From Septoria linicola (taxonomy: Eukaryota > Ascomycota > Dothideomycetes > Mycosphaerellales > Mycosphaerellaceae): DNA of 64,000 bases. Where the stretch lies: positions 5,208,001 through 5,272,000 of the forward strand of contig CP099418.1 in assembly GCA_024114885.1 (NCBI GenBank), given 5' to 3'. Of this stretch, positions 10,730 to 21,445 are shown piece by piece (position 1 is the stretch's first letter; the number at the start of each line of letters is the position of its first letter). Made by a program: the position numbers and the translations under genes. Below the pieces are notes generated by a model. The model was not told the DNA's origin. It was given only the letters and a program-made list of their open reading frames with translations, and made no database searches.

Positions 10730-13579
10730 TCACTTCTGCGGCAGATCCCGAAACACCTTTTTCATAATGTTCTTACTGTTGACCAAATTGACCAGTCTCA
10801 GACGCTCATTGTCCAGATGAGCAGAGTCACTCGCCTGACCACATGGAAAGTGTGCCGCAGGCGCGCCAAACTCTTTCTCCAGGAAGCGAATCGCGGGAAT
10901 GGAACCACCTTCGCGAATGTACAGCGGCTTCCGACGCTGTGTTGGCCTCTCTTCTTCAGGCGAAGCTATCTCTTCGAGCTTGTTTGTCACCTCTGTCATG
11001 GGTGTCAGAGGTGTCAGAGGCTCTAGACTGCCATTCGCCAAGGTCTTCGATGTCGTGGGCGAAGGTTTCGTGATGCGTCCATGGCCGTTAGGCTGCAGCG
11101 GCACTGTGATTTTCAGGGAGTGACCAGACGACTTTCTCCGGTGGTGCGTCTGGTCGATGGGTCCCCATGCCTCCATGATCGCTTCTTCGAGCGTCTTGAA
11201 GATGTCGTTGTTGAGGTCGCCAAGCCATGGCTCGGCTTTGTGATCAATTGTCACTGTCAGTCGATTGTTTGATTCGAGCTTCTTAAACTCTGCCTCAAGG
11301 TACGACACGAGTGCTGCCGATACTTCTGTCGCCTCTTGATTCGGCACTAATCGCATCGATAGCGCGGCTTTCGCCATGCGAGGAATGATTGTGGCGTTGT
11401 CGGGTCCGGAAGTCTGGAAGCGATGAATAGTGAGAGACGCTTCTCGCCATCTTCGCATCAGCGATGTCGCAAGTGCGCGCTGATCACCGAGATCTGGATT
11501 GCGCATCACCAAAGCGCTCGTTATGTCCTTGTACAACTCGGCCTCCTCTGCACTCAGCTCTGGCACAGGGTCGTAGAAGCCGGGTATCTTTACCTCGCCA
11601 TTCTTTCCTGTCAAAGTGCCGAGTAGCAGCACTAAGTCCTTGAGCGACTCGTCAAGCTGCGCACTGCCATCGACACCAGAGTGCAAGTCGGGGTGACTAC
11701 TCTCGATCTGGACAGTAGCATGAATCACGCCTCGTAGGCCATACGTCAAGCATGGTATCCGGTCATCGAGCCAATAGCTGTTGGCAAGGAGAATCCAGTC
11801 CACATCACCAATCTTGTCCTTGCTCGCTTTTACAGCTCGCTCGAACCCGCGAGACCCACACTCTTCCTCGCCTTCGATAAGAAAGATGATGTCTGAGCCC
11901 AGCGCTTGCTCGCTTGTGAGCTCGGCGCAAGCAAAAATGGCAGCCATGATAGGTCCCTTGTTGTCGGACGTGCCTCGACCATACAGGTACCCATCAATGC
12001 CTTCCATCTGGAATGGGTCAACAAGCCACTTCCCGCTCTCATTGTTGGCTGCAACAACATCGTAGTGACCGTAGAATAAAATCTTCTTCCTTTGCCCGGC
12101 TGTAGCGGGATTACCTCGAAATCGCGCCAGAATGACTGGGTTGCAGCCGTCTTCTGCTGGTAACATTTCCGTTGATGCACCGAAGTTTTTGAACACAGAT
12201 CGCAAATACGACGCTCCTCTTCTGCAATCTGCTTTCAGTCTTTGGTCTGAAGAGACAGTCCGGAAAGAGACAAATCGCCGAAGAGATTCCACCAGCTGCT
12301 CATTCGAAGTCTTGCTGGGCACAACGCTCATCCGGATGCAGTCACTCACATCCCAGATGGCGATACTGTTGTCGTTTGAGCCTGTCGCATATATCGGCCT
12401 CGATTTGTTGAAGGAGAATGCTGAGGATAAAATGCGTCCATTGTGTGCCTTCCATCTCGTCTTCAGCTGGTACTGGCGATCATACTTCCGGATGTAGCCT
12501 GTTACTGCTGCACTGAACAGAAAGCCTCCCCCGACACAAATCGTAAGGACATCGTCTCGGTGTGCCTTGAGGTTACGGACGAGTTGGTGCGTTTCCAGGT
12601 CCCACACGTCCACCTCTCCGCCGCTTCTTCCAGAGTACAGGAAGGAGCCATCTATGGCGATGGAGAGAATCGCGTGCCCTTCTTCTCTCCCATCGTCCAA
12701 TGAGTATAGCTCTTCGATAGCACCTCCATTCTTCGCATCCAGCTTCCACAGTTTGATGACACCATCTCCTCCTCCTGTCACAAGTGTGTCTTCGCCAACT
12801 CGTTCCGGAACGCCTTCCCTGGCAAGCAGCATGCAGTACACATAGCCGTAATGCGCGAAGTGCCTCACTGTCTCCTTGCCAATCTCAATCACGTCTCCGC
12901 CCTTTGCATGTCGTGGCACATAGTCTGATCCAGCAGGTCTCGGTGTTTGTACACCACCGGGTCCTCGCGAGTCAAAGAATCGATCATCGCCTCGCAGCGC
13001 TGTAGGAAGAATCGCAGTACCCTGCTGCGAGATTTGACACCATTGTATCGTAGTGTTCTGTGCTCCCAGATACGCTGTCTCTAGGCTGGCCGAGTACGCT
13101 ACGCAAAAGACATCGCCGACGTCGAAGGAGCTGTACAGGCAACAGACTCGCTTCAGCGTCTTGGTGTTCCAGACGTTGACGATCCGGTCGCCTGCGCTGG
13201 AGAAGAGGAGCTTCTGGTCTTGTGAGAGGTACAAGCCAAGGACACTGCCACGATGTCCTTCAATTACGGCCTTCTTCTCGTAAGTGGTCAGACTGTAGAC
13301 CAAGATCTCGCCAGCCTGTGTTCCGGCGAAGATGTGCTCTTCTGATATGACAATCGCAAGGATCGAGCTCGTATGCCGCAGCCGTTGACTCAAGGTGGGT
13401 ACTGCAATAGATGGGTCGCCAACGTCGCCGTGGCTAGGCTGTCTACTAAGTGGATGGCTTTGTAGTTGTTGTGATTGAGATGAGGTCGTGGTATTCGCGT
13501 CGTCAGTTTCGGAGCCTGTAGATAGGACGGAAGGAGTCAGCGCTCGCCGGGATCGCAAGGCTGCCGTCGACGACGACAT
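10730..13579 (-). CDS. dug2: Glutathione-degradation subunit Dug2 (WD40 + M20 peptidase)
   Basis: Intronless, 949 residues. The N-terminal half is a WD40 propeller (about 75-410), with repeats such as VIEGHRGSVLGLYLSQDQ, LFSSAGDRIVNVWNTKTLKR and IYATGSNDNSIAIWDVSD. The C-terminal half is an M20-family metallopeptidase: ILFYGHYDVVAANNE, YGRGTSDNKGPIMAAI, EGEEECGSRGFE and PDLHSGVDGSAQLDE supply the metal and catalytic positions. The WD40-M20 fusion is the signature of Dug2, which in yeast acts with the amidotransferase Dug3 and the dipeptidase Dug1 in gamma-glutamyl-independent breakdown of glutathione in the cytosol. The gene lies 263 bp upstream of, and codirectional with, the HerA-like gene. 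Confidence 0.92.
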   Translation of the reverse strand: MSSSTAALRSRRALTPSVLSTGSETDDANTTTSSQSQQLQSHPLSRQPSHGDVGDPSIAVPTLSQRLRHTSSILAIVISEEHIFAGTQAGEILVYSLTTYEKKAVIEGHRGSVLGLYLSQDQKLLFSSAGDRIVNVWNTKTLKRVCCLYSSFDVGDVFCVAYSASLETAYLGAQNTTIQWCQISQQGTAILPTALRGDDRFFDSRGPGGVQTPRPAGSDYVPRHAKGGDVIEIGKETVRHFAHYGYVYCMLLAREGVPERVGEDTLVTGGGDGVIKLWKLDAKNGGAIEELYSLDDGREEGHAILSIAIDGSFLYSGRSGGEVDVWDLETHQLVRNLKAHRDDVLTICVGGGFLFSAAVTGYIRKYDRQYQLKTRWKAHNGRILSSAFSFNKSRPIYATGSNDNSIAIWDVSDCIRMSVVPSKTSNEQLVESLRRFVSFRTVSSDQRLKADCRRGASYLRSVFKNFGASTEMLPAEDGCNPVILARFRGNPATAGQRKKILFYGHYDVVAANNESGKWLVDPFQMEGIDGYLYGRGTSDNKGPIMAAIFACAELTSEQALGSDIIFLIEGEEECGSRGFERAVKASKDKIGDVDWILLANSYWLDDRIPCLTYGLRGVIHATVQIESSHPDLHSGVDGSAQLDESLKDLVLLLGTLTGKNGEVKIPGFYDPVPELSAEEAELYKDITSALVMRNPDLGDQRALATSLMRRWREASLTIHRFQTSGPDNATIIPRMAKAALSMRLVPNQEATEVSAALVSYLEAEFKKLESNNRLTVTIDHKAEPWLGDLNNDIFKTLEEAIMEAWGPIDQTHHRRKSSGHSLKITVPLQPNGHGRITKPSPTTSKTLANGSLEPLTPLTPMTEVTNKLEEIASPEEERPTQRRKPLYIREGGSIPAIRFLEKEFGAPAAHFPCGQASDSAHLDNERLRLVNLVNSKNIMKKVFRDLPQK

Positions 13580-14808
13580 TAAAGGAACGTGGAAGCTATT
13601 AGTAACCGCAACGGCAGTAGCAGCTGGAGCAGGTGCAGGTGTGGATTGCGGGAAGGTGCCGTGGGTAAGTTAGTGTGGAGTTCATGTTGCAATTCAACAC
13701 CAACAACAAGCGATGCGATATGTATGGTGATCGATGGTGGAATTGTTGTCACGAATGGGCGAGCACATCATCCTGCTCTCTCAACCATGTTCTGGAGCCG
13801 AGACAGCATTCATATCTTACCTCCTAAAGTGCCGACCTGGTTGGCATCGGTATGGTTGTTATTGCTCAAACTCTCTTCAACGTCCCACTGCCAACTCCCT
13901 CTTCTTCCCCAACCCTCACTGCAGTCGCTACGAATGGCGAGATGCATTTTGTCCAATCCATTGCAAGCACGAAGTAAGCATACAAAAAAGACAGAAGAGA
14001 AAGAAGATCGACAGCACGATATAGGAGAGCTCACAAAAAGCACCAATTGGGCACCGACTCGTCGTCGTTATTGCACGCTATGGCGCCATCGCCGTGCACC
14101 GAAGTCTCTCGCCACGAGTCGCATCTTAACAGGCGGTGAAAGTCAGACATCCATGCTTTTTCGAACGAGTAGCAGACTGCACTTCCGCGTCGCCTCTAAC
14201 TGGACTGGCTTCGCAACGCACGGGTCGATGTCATTTCGTCGGGCTTCTGATCATCGTATCTTCTCACCTTGCGGATCTGTGCCTCATTGGCCATTGCGTG
14301 ATGCCGAACACTGCCGATAAAGGAGATGTTGCATGTGCGTACTACTATCTCCCACGGCCATGGTGATAGGAAAGGTGTAGCCTGTAGCCTGTAGCCTGTT
14401 TGCATGTGCCGCGGGGAAGTCGCGTGTAACACTGTGGGACATTGGCTGAGAAGGGCATGTCCGATTGAGCCTATGAATGATCGATGAGCTTCAAGGAATA
14501 CGGGTATCCTGTGTCACTGATCTTATAATGTGTACAAGATAATCGTGCGCCTTCCACGATGCAGTAGCATCGCCACAGCCGCCCCTCTCGAGCCTTGGGA
14601 GGTGCGTATCTCCAATAGTTTGCAGGTCGTGAGCCGCCCAAAAGATGAACGAACTCAGTAGACCTCAGTCAACGGGTCACGCTTGTCCATGAGCAGCGTC
14701 GAGCCACAACACATCTGTGCCCCAACGATGGGTGTCGTTCAATCGTATTCTTCATTTGTACTTCAATACATGTCTTACTAAATCCTCTCGCTGCCTTTGT
14801 CCTTACTC
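13580..14808. other. Intergenic region upstream of dug2
   Basis: Over 1.2 kb with no supported gene. A 243-codon open frame on the plus strand (13589-14320) has no recognisable motif and overlaps the dug2 5' region; it is not called. A 7-bp tandem triplet lies at 14377-14397. The right end is the 3' flank of the msrB gene. Confidence 0.5.
14377..14397. repeat. Three tandem copies of GTAGCCT
   Basis: Perfect 7-bp direct repeat, three units, in non-coding DNA. It is probably a slippage product. Confidence 0.9.
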
Positions 14809-15481
14809 TCACAGCTCGCTCTTCTTGCCCTCGGTAATGGGATCGTTCTCATTGAATTTCAGGCTCACGCCGTTCACGCAATGTCGCTCATCCGTTGGTG
14901 TCGCGTATCCCTCTCCTTTAAAGACATGTCCCAAGTGTCCGCCACAATTTGAGCACACAATCTCCGTCCTCGCCATTCCAAATGTACGATCTTCATGTCT
15001 GGTCACAGCACCAGGCACAGCATCAAAAAAGGCTGGCCAGCCACAGGCCGACTTAAACTTGTGATTGGCCTTGTACAGTGGTGCGTTACACGCCACGCAG
15101 GTGTAAACGCCCGAGGTGGGAGAATGCTTATCAAAAGCGTGGGAGCCAGGTGCTTCAGTGCCTTTACCGCGAACAACTTTCCATACGTCTATAAAGTAGC
15201 ACGATGTGTCAGAAAATGATTCGTGGCAGAAGACCTTGATGGATGTGCAGCTTACCTTCTCCCAGTTGATCCTCCCACTCTTTCTCCGTCTTTTGCACAG
15301 GATAAGTCATTTTGCGAGATTCAGCAGTCGAGAACAGGGCACCAATGAAGGGAATTGGCATAGAAGCTCGGAGTGCTGTCGGTCTGGCGAGCGAATTAAA
15401 CACTTTTGGCGGGGCTCGAGCGGTGGTGTTCGAGAATGCGTAGAGTGTGCGGATGAAAGTGGGAATCGATGGGAAGCGCAT
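14809..15481 (-). CDS. msrB: Peptide methionine-R-sulfoxide reductase (MsrB)
   Basis: Two exons, 15481-15256 and 15188-14809, with a 67-nt intron (GTAAGC...TATAG); 201 residues. The enzyme reduces methionine-R-sulfoxide in proteins. Hallmarks are the zinc-site pairs CVAC and CSNC, the CGWPAFFDAV block, GHLGHVFKGEGY and the catalytic cysteine in RHCVNGVSLKF. The splice gives continuous VWKVVRGKGTEAPGSHAFD across the junction. The N-terminal ~55 residues are basic and Ser/Thr-rich (MRFPSIPTFIRTLYAFSN...), fitting a mitochondrial presequence. Internal in-frame ATGs at 15361 and 15310 (MTYPVQKTEKEWEDQLG) would give a cytosolic-length enzyme. Confidence 0.9.
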
Positions 15482-16304
15482 GAAGACTTCGAGAATGATG
15501 TGGCAAGGGAAGACGTTACTAACACGCAGAAGGATCGCTGGAAAGATGTGGAAGATGTGCTCTTTGGAATACATCGTTTGCCGCCATCGCTGTTGCCATT
15601 TTACTACGTCATCGATGTGAGCTCTCCGTTGGGCGCGCGTTGTGTGCCTTCGACATTTCTCGCAACAACTTATATCGATTCGCAAAAGCAAAAGATGCAT
15701 TCTAGCACAGGCTGCTCATATGCTTTTCTGTCAAAAGCATTTCGGATCTGATGGGAAGCACAAATTGATGCTTCGCTAGACGGTCTGACATTGCCAATGT
15801 GATCCCGCATCTTTATGAGCTCGGTGAACTACAGAGCGGTCAATTCTCACGGCGCCGGAGTGACGAGACAATCAAGTTGGAATTGCTGCGCCTATGTTCA
15901 GAATACGAGGTGAGGGCTCGTTAGCTTGTCGTTATAGCTAATCACTTGCTCCCAAACATTTGGTACTGAATGTCAGATGTGAGCATGCGCCGCCACTGCT
16001 AATGTCACCTTCGATCACTTCTCCTGCTGGGACCTTAATGTCACCTAGGAAAACTCAAGATCGTTATCAACAATCCCAGAAGGGTTGCATATTACGCACC
16101 TCATACCAATGAACGTCGGGACAGCGCGAGCGATCTGGGTGTAATCGGGGGTGGAGCTTACAAAGATCCTGTGAAGAGGATCAACTACAGACGGTGATCT
16201 TGTTCGCTCGCCGTGCGCTGTCGTTTCGAGACGAATTAGAAGGCGCTGAAGTAATACATCGTCGTGCTTAGCCTATCCCAATGCTTGAAACCATGTAGTG
16301 CCGC
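15482..16304. other. Intergenic region upstream of msrB
   Basis: No supported gene. A protein-like open stretch without an ATG occurs on the plus strand at about 15772-15921 and is followed by a GTGAGG that could be a donor; it may be an exon relic. The right end is the 3' flank of the broken secreted gene. Confidence 0.45.
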
Positions 16305-16709
16305 TCAACCATCTTTGAAGACGACCTCTTCACCGTAGCGGCACTCGATTCTGGCTCCTAAAGCCTTTCCTCCAGGAGAACCCTGCTCGTCATGGAACAC
16401 TGGGAAGCACCTTTCGATATTTTTCCAATCATTTGCCTACGAGGAGTTGTCAGCGTAATCTGTCCGTCATCGGAAATTCATTGGCCAGCGTACTCTCGGG
16501 ATGTTCATCAGCGCTGGGCCCTCGCAATGCTGATCGTTTCAAAGAAGTAGCGAGCAGTAGCGTTTCCCGTCTGGAGACTTCTTGTTGTCTGTGAGTAGAG
16601 GATCGGGCTCGAAGTCTTTTGGCTTCTTGGCTTGGCCGATCGCACTGAACAAGGCCAGAAGCAGATACTTCGAAAGAATCACGTTGGAAAGCCGCGTGTT
16701 GATCTTCGT
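16305..16709 (-). pseudogene. Decayed small secreted 4-cysteine protein (effector-like)
   Basis: Two exons: 16709-16494 and 16436-16305, joined by a 57-nt intron with textbook signals (GTACGC, GCTGAC branch, CTCGTAG). The reading frame would give about 115 residues: a signal-peptide-like start (KINTRLSNVILSKYLLLA, then LFSAIGQA), a mature part with DFEPDPLLTD, and four cysteines in the contexts KRYC, QHCEGP, IERCFPVF and RIECRYGEE. The phase matches across the intron and the frame closes with TGA at 16305. Two lesions are visible: the expected start codon is ACG (16709-16707), and an in-frame TGA (16541-16539) falls one codon before NDQHCEGPALMNIPR. No GT-AG intron removes that stop without deleting the conserved-looking part. 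An upstream in-frame ATG at 16912 exists but would bury the signal peptide. No known family recognised. Confidence 0.55.
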
Positions 16710-18169
16710 GAGCAGATGTCGGCAGATCGTGCGCTTTTTTGTCGACGTATACACAGCCAGATTGAGGGAGGCTGTACTGAGATGATATGTCTCAGATCCT
16801 TTGCTGACCGATTTTGTCGGAGGATATGGATATTTGACTGGCTGATAGGATAACGTTACAAGACCAGAAGAGTGGTAGAGTTCGTCGGCACCAGTGACTC
16901 TAGTTGAACTCATGTGACCACGCTTTGAATCCGCTGACACACTGGAAGTGGATGTGGAATGAAATATGAATAAATGGATCTCCCGTTCGTGCAGTCATGT
17001 TCCACGTAGTGGGCATCGGCGTACGTGCAAGACCGGTGTGTAGCGATGAGGAGCATATCGATCAGCAGCATGTCGATCGATGTGCGAGCATGGTCAGCGC
17101 TCCTGAGCTTTTTCTCCGGCCGCTCGTGTATGCCCAAGTCATGGAGCAGGCGGCGGCGAACGCGCAGAGTGGTTGACAGCGCGTGCTTGCTAGAAATCTT
17201 GAACAGGCCTCTCGAAGAGGACAAAAGACATTCGTGGTGTGCGACTGCGCTCTCACTAGCTTGGCTGCCTCATTTCAGTATTGATTCGGGATGGAGGACC
17301 GCGGTATACGACGTTTCGCTATGAGCGAGTACCCGTCTTTGCACCTCGTCCAACGACTGGCATCCACCTTGATAAAGACTTTGGTGAACTTCACGGAGAA
17401 GCTGCAGCGCTTGAGCACGATCATGGTGATTCCTTGATCGACACTCTCTATTAACGTGCCATTCGATAGCGTAGCTTCGCGTCACAGCGCCTCAGGTCGA
17501 GACGATGGCGAACACTTTGCCAGTAGAGTGTTGGTGATACCACGTTTGATCTCATCGACGGTGATGCCACCCTGACCATTTCGGAGCTTGGATGATTGGA
17601 TTGCTTGACATAGCTATAATGTCTAGTAAGTGTCATTCCGATGATCTCCTTTATGCGTTCGCATTCTCGAGGGCTATGAATTCAGTCGACACTCTTCTCT
17701 ACGCATGATTGGGAAGGTGCTATTTGGTCAGCATTCCCAATGGCCGGAACAGCTTGAAGGCGTGAGCACCAATGTTCGATGTGTGCGCGTGCACCACCTT
17801 CATCTTGCCGTACCATCATATCTGCCTACGCAACATTGCTCTGAGGTCCATTGCTCATTTTGATAGTGATGAATGATGCTGCGGTATTGCCATGAAAGTG
17901 ACAAGTCAAAGTGAGGTGGTGAAGAGCTCCTTCCTTGTCAAAATTGAAAGTCTGTGCTCTTTCTAGGCTTGGCGGCGCACTTCGAACCGCTCTTCATCAT
18001 TGCTCCGAACGTGACAACCTGCCGCACTCCATCTGCCCGCCCGCCATCTGTCCAGGAAATTGCTGTCATACCTAACTGAACGGTATACAGGCGGTCCTTA
18101 CACTCGTCCACCCCGACTATTCCACCCAAAGTCGAGGCACTAGCCCCGACAGCACGAATAAACGGCAAT
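16710..18169. other. Gene-poor region upstream of egd1
   Basis: About 1.5 kb with only short frames on both strands and no recognisable protein. The far right is the egd1 promoter. I see no transposon ends or long repeats here. Confidence 0.45.
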
Positions 18170-18905
18170 ATGGATCATGAGAAGCTGGCAAAGATGCAAG
18201 CGTCCGTCCGCATTGGTATGTAGAATGTGGGCAGAGAGGAATGCGCTCGATGTTTGCGCGCATTTCTGGCGAGTTTGGAGCTCAACTGACAATTTTATAG
18301 GGTAAGCAGCCGATTTCATACGAGATTCCGCCCTCACGACTTTCCGCGCTTGGCACCGAGTGCCCGCGACACACGATTCGAATAGATGATTGAAAATGAG
18401 CAGATTCTGACAGAAATGTGATTGTAGCGGCAAGGGAACCCCGAGAAGAAAGATCAAGAAGGTCCACAAGAGCTCAGGTGCCGATGACAAGAAGCTCCAG
18501 ACTGTGCTCAAGAAGATGAACGTGCAGCCAATTCAAGCCATCGAGGAGGTCAACATGTTCAAGTCTGACGGAAATGTCATTCACTTCTCTGCACCAAAGG
18601 GTGAGTTAAGAAGCTAGGAAGAGAAAGCTGGGACAAACATTGACCAGGATACAGTCCACGCATCCGTTCCATCGAACACCTTCGCCATCTACGGAAACGG
18701 AGAGGACAAGGAGCTCACTGAGCTTGTTCCCGGTATCCTAAACCAGCTCGGTCCAGACTCATTAGCCTCCCTCCGAAAGCTTGCCGAGAGCTACCAGAGC
18801 CTCCAGAAGGGTGCCGAGGGTGAGGACAAGAAGGACGACGATGATGACGAGATCCCAGACCTCGTGGAGGGCGAGAACTTCGAGAGCAAGAACGACGTCG
18901 AGTAA
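18170..18905 (+). CDS. egd1: Nascent polypeptide-associated complex subunit beta
   Basis: NAC-beta sits with NAC-alpha at the ribosomal exit tunnel and shields nascent chains. The predicted product has 156 residues: MDHEKLAKMQASVRIGGKGT, then PRRKIKKVHK, the NAC core (VQPIQAIEEVNMFK, VIHFSAPKVHASV, NTFAIYG) and an acidic tail ending NFESKNDVE. Exons are 18170-18215, 18301-18301, 18428-18600 and 18655-18905. The second exon is a single G. Exon 1 stops after ATT G (donor GTATGT), a strong 3' site (CTGAC...TTTTATAG) precedes the lone G, a strong donor (GTAAGC) follows it, and the next acceptor is ATTGTAG at 18427. Only with this G does the conserved RIGGKGT motif read exactly. Introns are 85, 126 and 54 nt. 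Confidence 0.9.
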
Positions 18906-19592
18906 GCTTGACAGTCACACGATAAGCCACGACTTTCTCTCTCAGTCCCTTATATGCGGATGCATTGGGCTCTAGCTACAAAAGCAGGCGTATACGCAAC
19001 GGACTAGGCGTTCTGTTGACAGCATCAGACAGCACATCTGGAAGCGCCCCAACTTCCAGTCTGTACATGCTTTGAGCGCTGCTGTACATTAGGTATGCGG
19101 CCAGAGAGTTTCATGATGATACTTTTCCCGCCTTCCCTTTCATTTGTCGCTCAAATTGTCTTGTGTCCAATGTATAGCTTACAACGCAATAGAGAACCGC
19201 GATACCTTACCAGGTCGCGCAGATAGCTAAACAGTGTGACAATTACGACTTCAGAGCATCAAAGTCAGAACCCAAGGAAGAAATTTGTAGACAGTCGTGC
19301 AGCCTCGGACGTGCCTTCCTCTGCAAGCGGCGCACTTGCCTCTCTCGACTCTCCGCTGGGAAAGGAAACCACGCTTGATCTTCAAACTCTCATGACAACC
19401 TTCGACAGCCATGAGAGACTTCGCACGAGATCAAAATTACGATGCGAAGCGCATTGTCTTGCACGCCGCAGCCACGAGCTGATACCGAGGACAAGTCTGA
19501 CTCCGGGAGCATGTCTTTGTGCGTGAGATGCAGCCACTGTTGATCGTTCGACCTCGAAGCGATACTCTACGCCACGATGGCTTCCACGACAT
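18906..19592. other. Intergenic region downstream of egd1
   Basis: The 3' flank of egd1 followed by DNA with short, motif-free frames. Nothing else supported. Confidence 0.5.
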
Positions 19593-20396
19593 ATGCTCAG
19601 TCGTCTACGATCGTCTGTCGCTGCAGGGCCAAAGAGGAAATGCAGAATGGCGAGAATCCGCAAAAGTTCACCTCCCGGTAAATTGACTGCCTCCGCGCGT
19701 ATCACGGCAGGCGCCACAAACCGGAAGAACCCCTCGCGTAAAGCTGCACAGAAGAGTAGATATCGTCACCATGGTCCACGTGTATCATAGCAGGCACTGA
19801 CAAGTCTGAGCAGAGACCGGCTTCAACCGTCCCGCAGCCGTAGATGAGGATGAGGATGGAACACCCATCTATCGCGTAGAGCGGATCATTGACACGAACA
19901 CAAAGAAGGACTTCCAATACAAGGTTCTTTGGGAAGGCTATCCCGAAGACGAAGCGACTTCGGAGACGATCGACGACCTCGAGGCCAGCATGGATCTCGT
20001 CAACGCATAGCACGCCGAGAACGATGATCGCCCCAGAGCTCGCAAGGCCGGCGCCGCTAAGATGACCTTGGGAGCACCGAGGAAAAGTGCTCCTTCGTTC
20101 ATCTTTCCAGACGATGAGACTTGAGAGATATGATCCCAGCGAAGGGTATCACGTTCGACGGTCTGAGCAAAAAGGTGTTCATCGGAGTGAAGAGAAGTGG
20201 AGTCCCTCACAAGAGATTCGATGGTGCGATTAGGAGAACGACAGTGAACGATGGTGGAACGCTAATTGCGAAATATCATATCTTGGAGGAAGGTGCAACG
20301 CCGGAGAGTAGTCCTGCGCCAGATGGCAGTGAAGGTGGCGGTGACGAAGATCCAAAACCGGAAGTTGGTGATGATGCTGAAGCCGATGCATCTTAA
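19593..20396 (+). pseudogene. Chromodomain protein relic
   Basis: A chromodomain is readable at 19843-20010: YRVERIIDTNTKKDFQYKVL, then WEGYPEDEATSETIDDLE. It keeps the aromatic YRVE start and the WEGYP core of HP1-type and chromovirus-integrase chromodomains, but the usual Trp of the TWEP motif is replaced (TSET). One workable model joins exon 19593-19677 to 19814-20010 (136-nt intron), giving only 93 residues and ending at TAG (20008-20010). Beyond that stop the same frame continues with protein-like sequence (RARKAGAAKMTLGAPRKSAP) to a second stop. A further open frame with an acidic tail runs from the ATG at 20130 to 20396. The picture fits a larger chromodomain gene or retroelement integrase tail in decay. 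Confidence 0.4.
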
Positions 20397-21445
20397 ATGC
20401 AGGAGTTGGGTGGTCAAATCGACCTTGGAGAAAGGAGGAGGTCATTGGAAAGTGAGGGCCGGGTTCTGCCAAAGCACGAAGTAGCCGTGCCGAGTCTTCG
20501 TCTCGTCAAATGACACAATCACTCAGCCATTGAGAGCGCAGTCTGTTAATACTATACACCAGTAGCCACTTGGAATGCAACCATGAACGGCTCATGTGAT
20601 CCAGCGAAGTCGTTTTGTGGACTTACACCTCCTGTGGCCTGCTTCCTAAAGCGTACATGGTCAATGGTCATGTGAAGTCTTTCAACGCTTTTATTGACGA
20701 GCAATTTTCCCACTCTCGGGCCTTTGCCATACGCTCTTCTATACTCTTCTCGACAACTACTTGCCTGTTCTGCACATTGCACTACGACCCCATTGCTCCT
20801 CAGTCATTGGGTCCTTCCAGTGATCTTAGCACCCTGGACTTCCAGACACATTTTTCTGCAACATCATGCTGGCCCCGCGCGCTCATTGACTGGCAATTTC
20901 ATGAAAATACCCAAACGCTGGAGATAGACAGCCATTGTTCGCGTACAGAGGCGGGAGATGGCGAAGGTGAGTGGAGTTTAGCCAATGCAGGGTTCACCAA
21001 GTGGCACTATACTTGGACACATTCCTTGGAACAAGCACATGGCTCAGCCACGCAAAGCGAACCGTAACTTAGTGATGGCAATGCACCCAGAAGTCTCGAA
21101 ACAAGAAAAGCTCCTGTAGACGCTATGCGCGAGCTGTGACAACTTTGAGTACAATCAACGCGATTTTCTGTTGAGTTATCACATTGCACACATCTCTCGC
21201 AGCGCTGCAAAATCGTTCGTACTTACACCAGTTCAGCCGCGTCAGCACCAAGTACAACCACATCCATCTTGCCCTGTTCCCAGTAACCGCCCGCGTCCGA
21301 TCTGGATCTCGAACTTCGCGAATCCTCAAGGGTGCACGGCCACCTCTGTTCTTCTGCAAGTCGTCGTTCAGAGTTTCGACCAGAGTACAGCGAGACGCCC
21401 ATGCAATAGCAACAGAGTCGCTGGGCGCGTTCGTGCTGAATCGCC
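20397..21445. other. Intergenic region
   Basis: No supported gene. Overlapping frames (for example plus 20615-21067) carry no recognisable motif. The right part is the presumed promoter of the membrane-protein gene at 21446. Confidence 0.5.

Noticed and set aside
13589..14320. 243-codon open frame upstream of dug2
   Set aside because: No domain, odd composition, overlaps the dug2 5' flank, and no splice partners; likely chance.
17270..17485. 71-codon minus-strand frame
   Set aside because: No motif, no signal peptide and no splice partners in a gene-poor region.
20615..21067. 150-codon plus-strand frame
   Set aside because: Motif-free, with overlapping frames of similar length; no ATG context or homology that I recognise.
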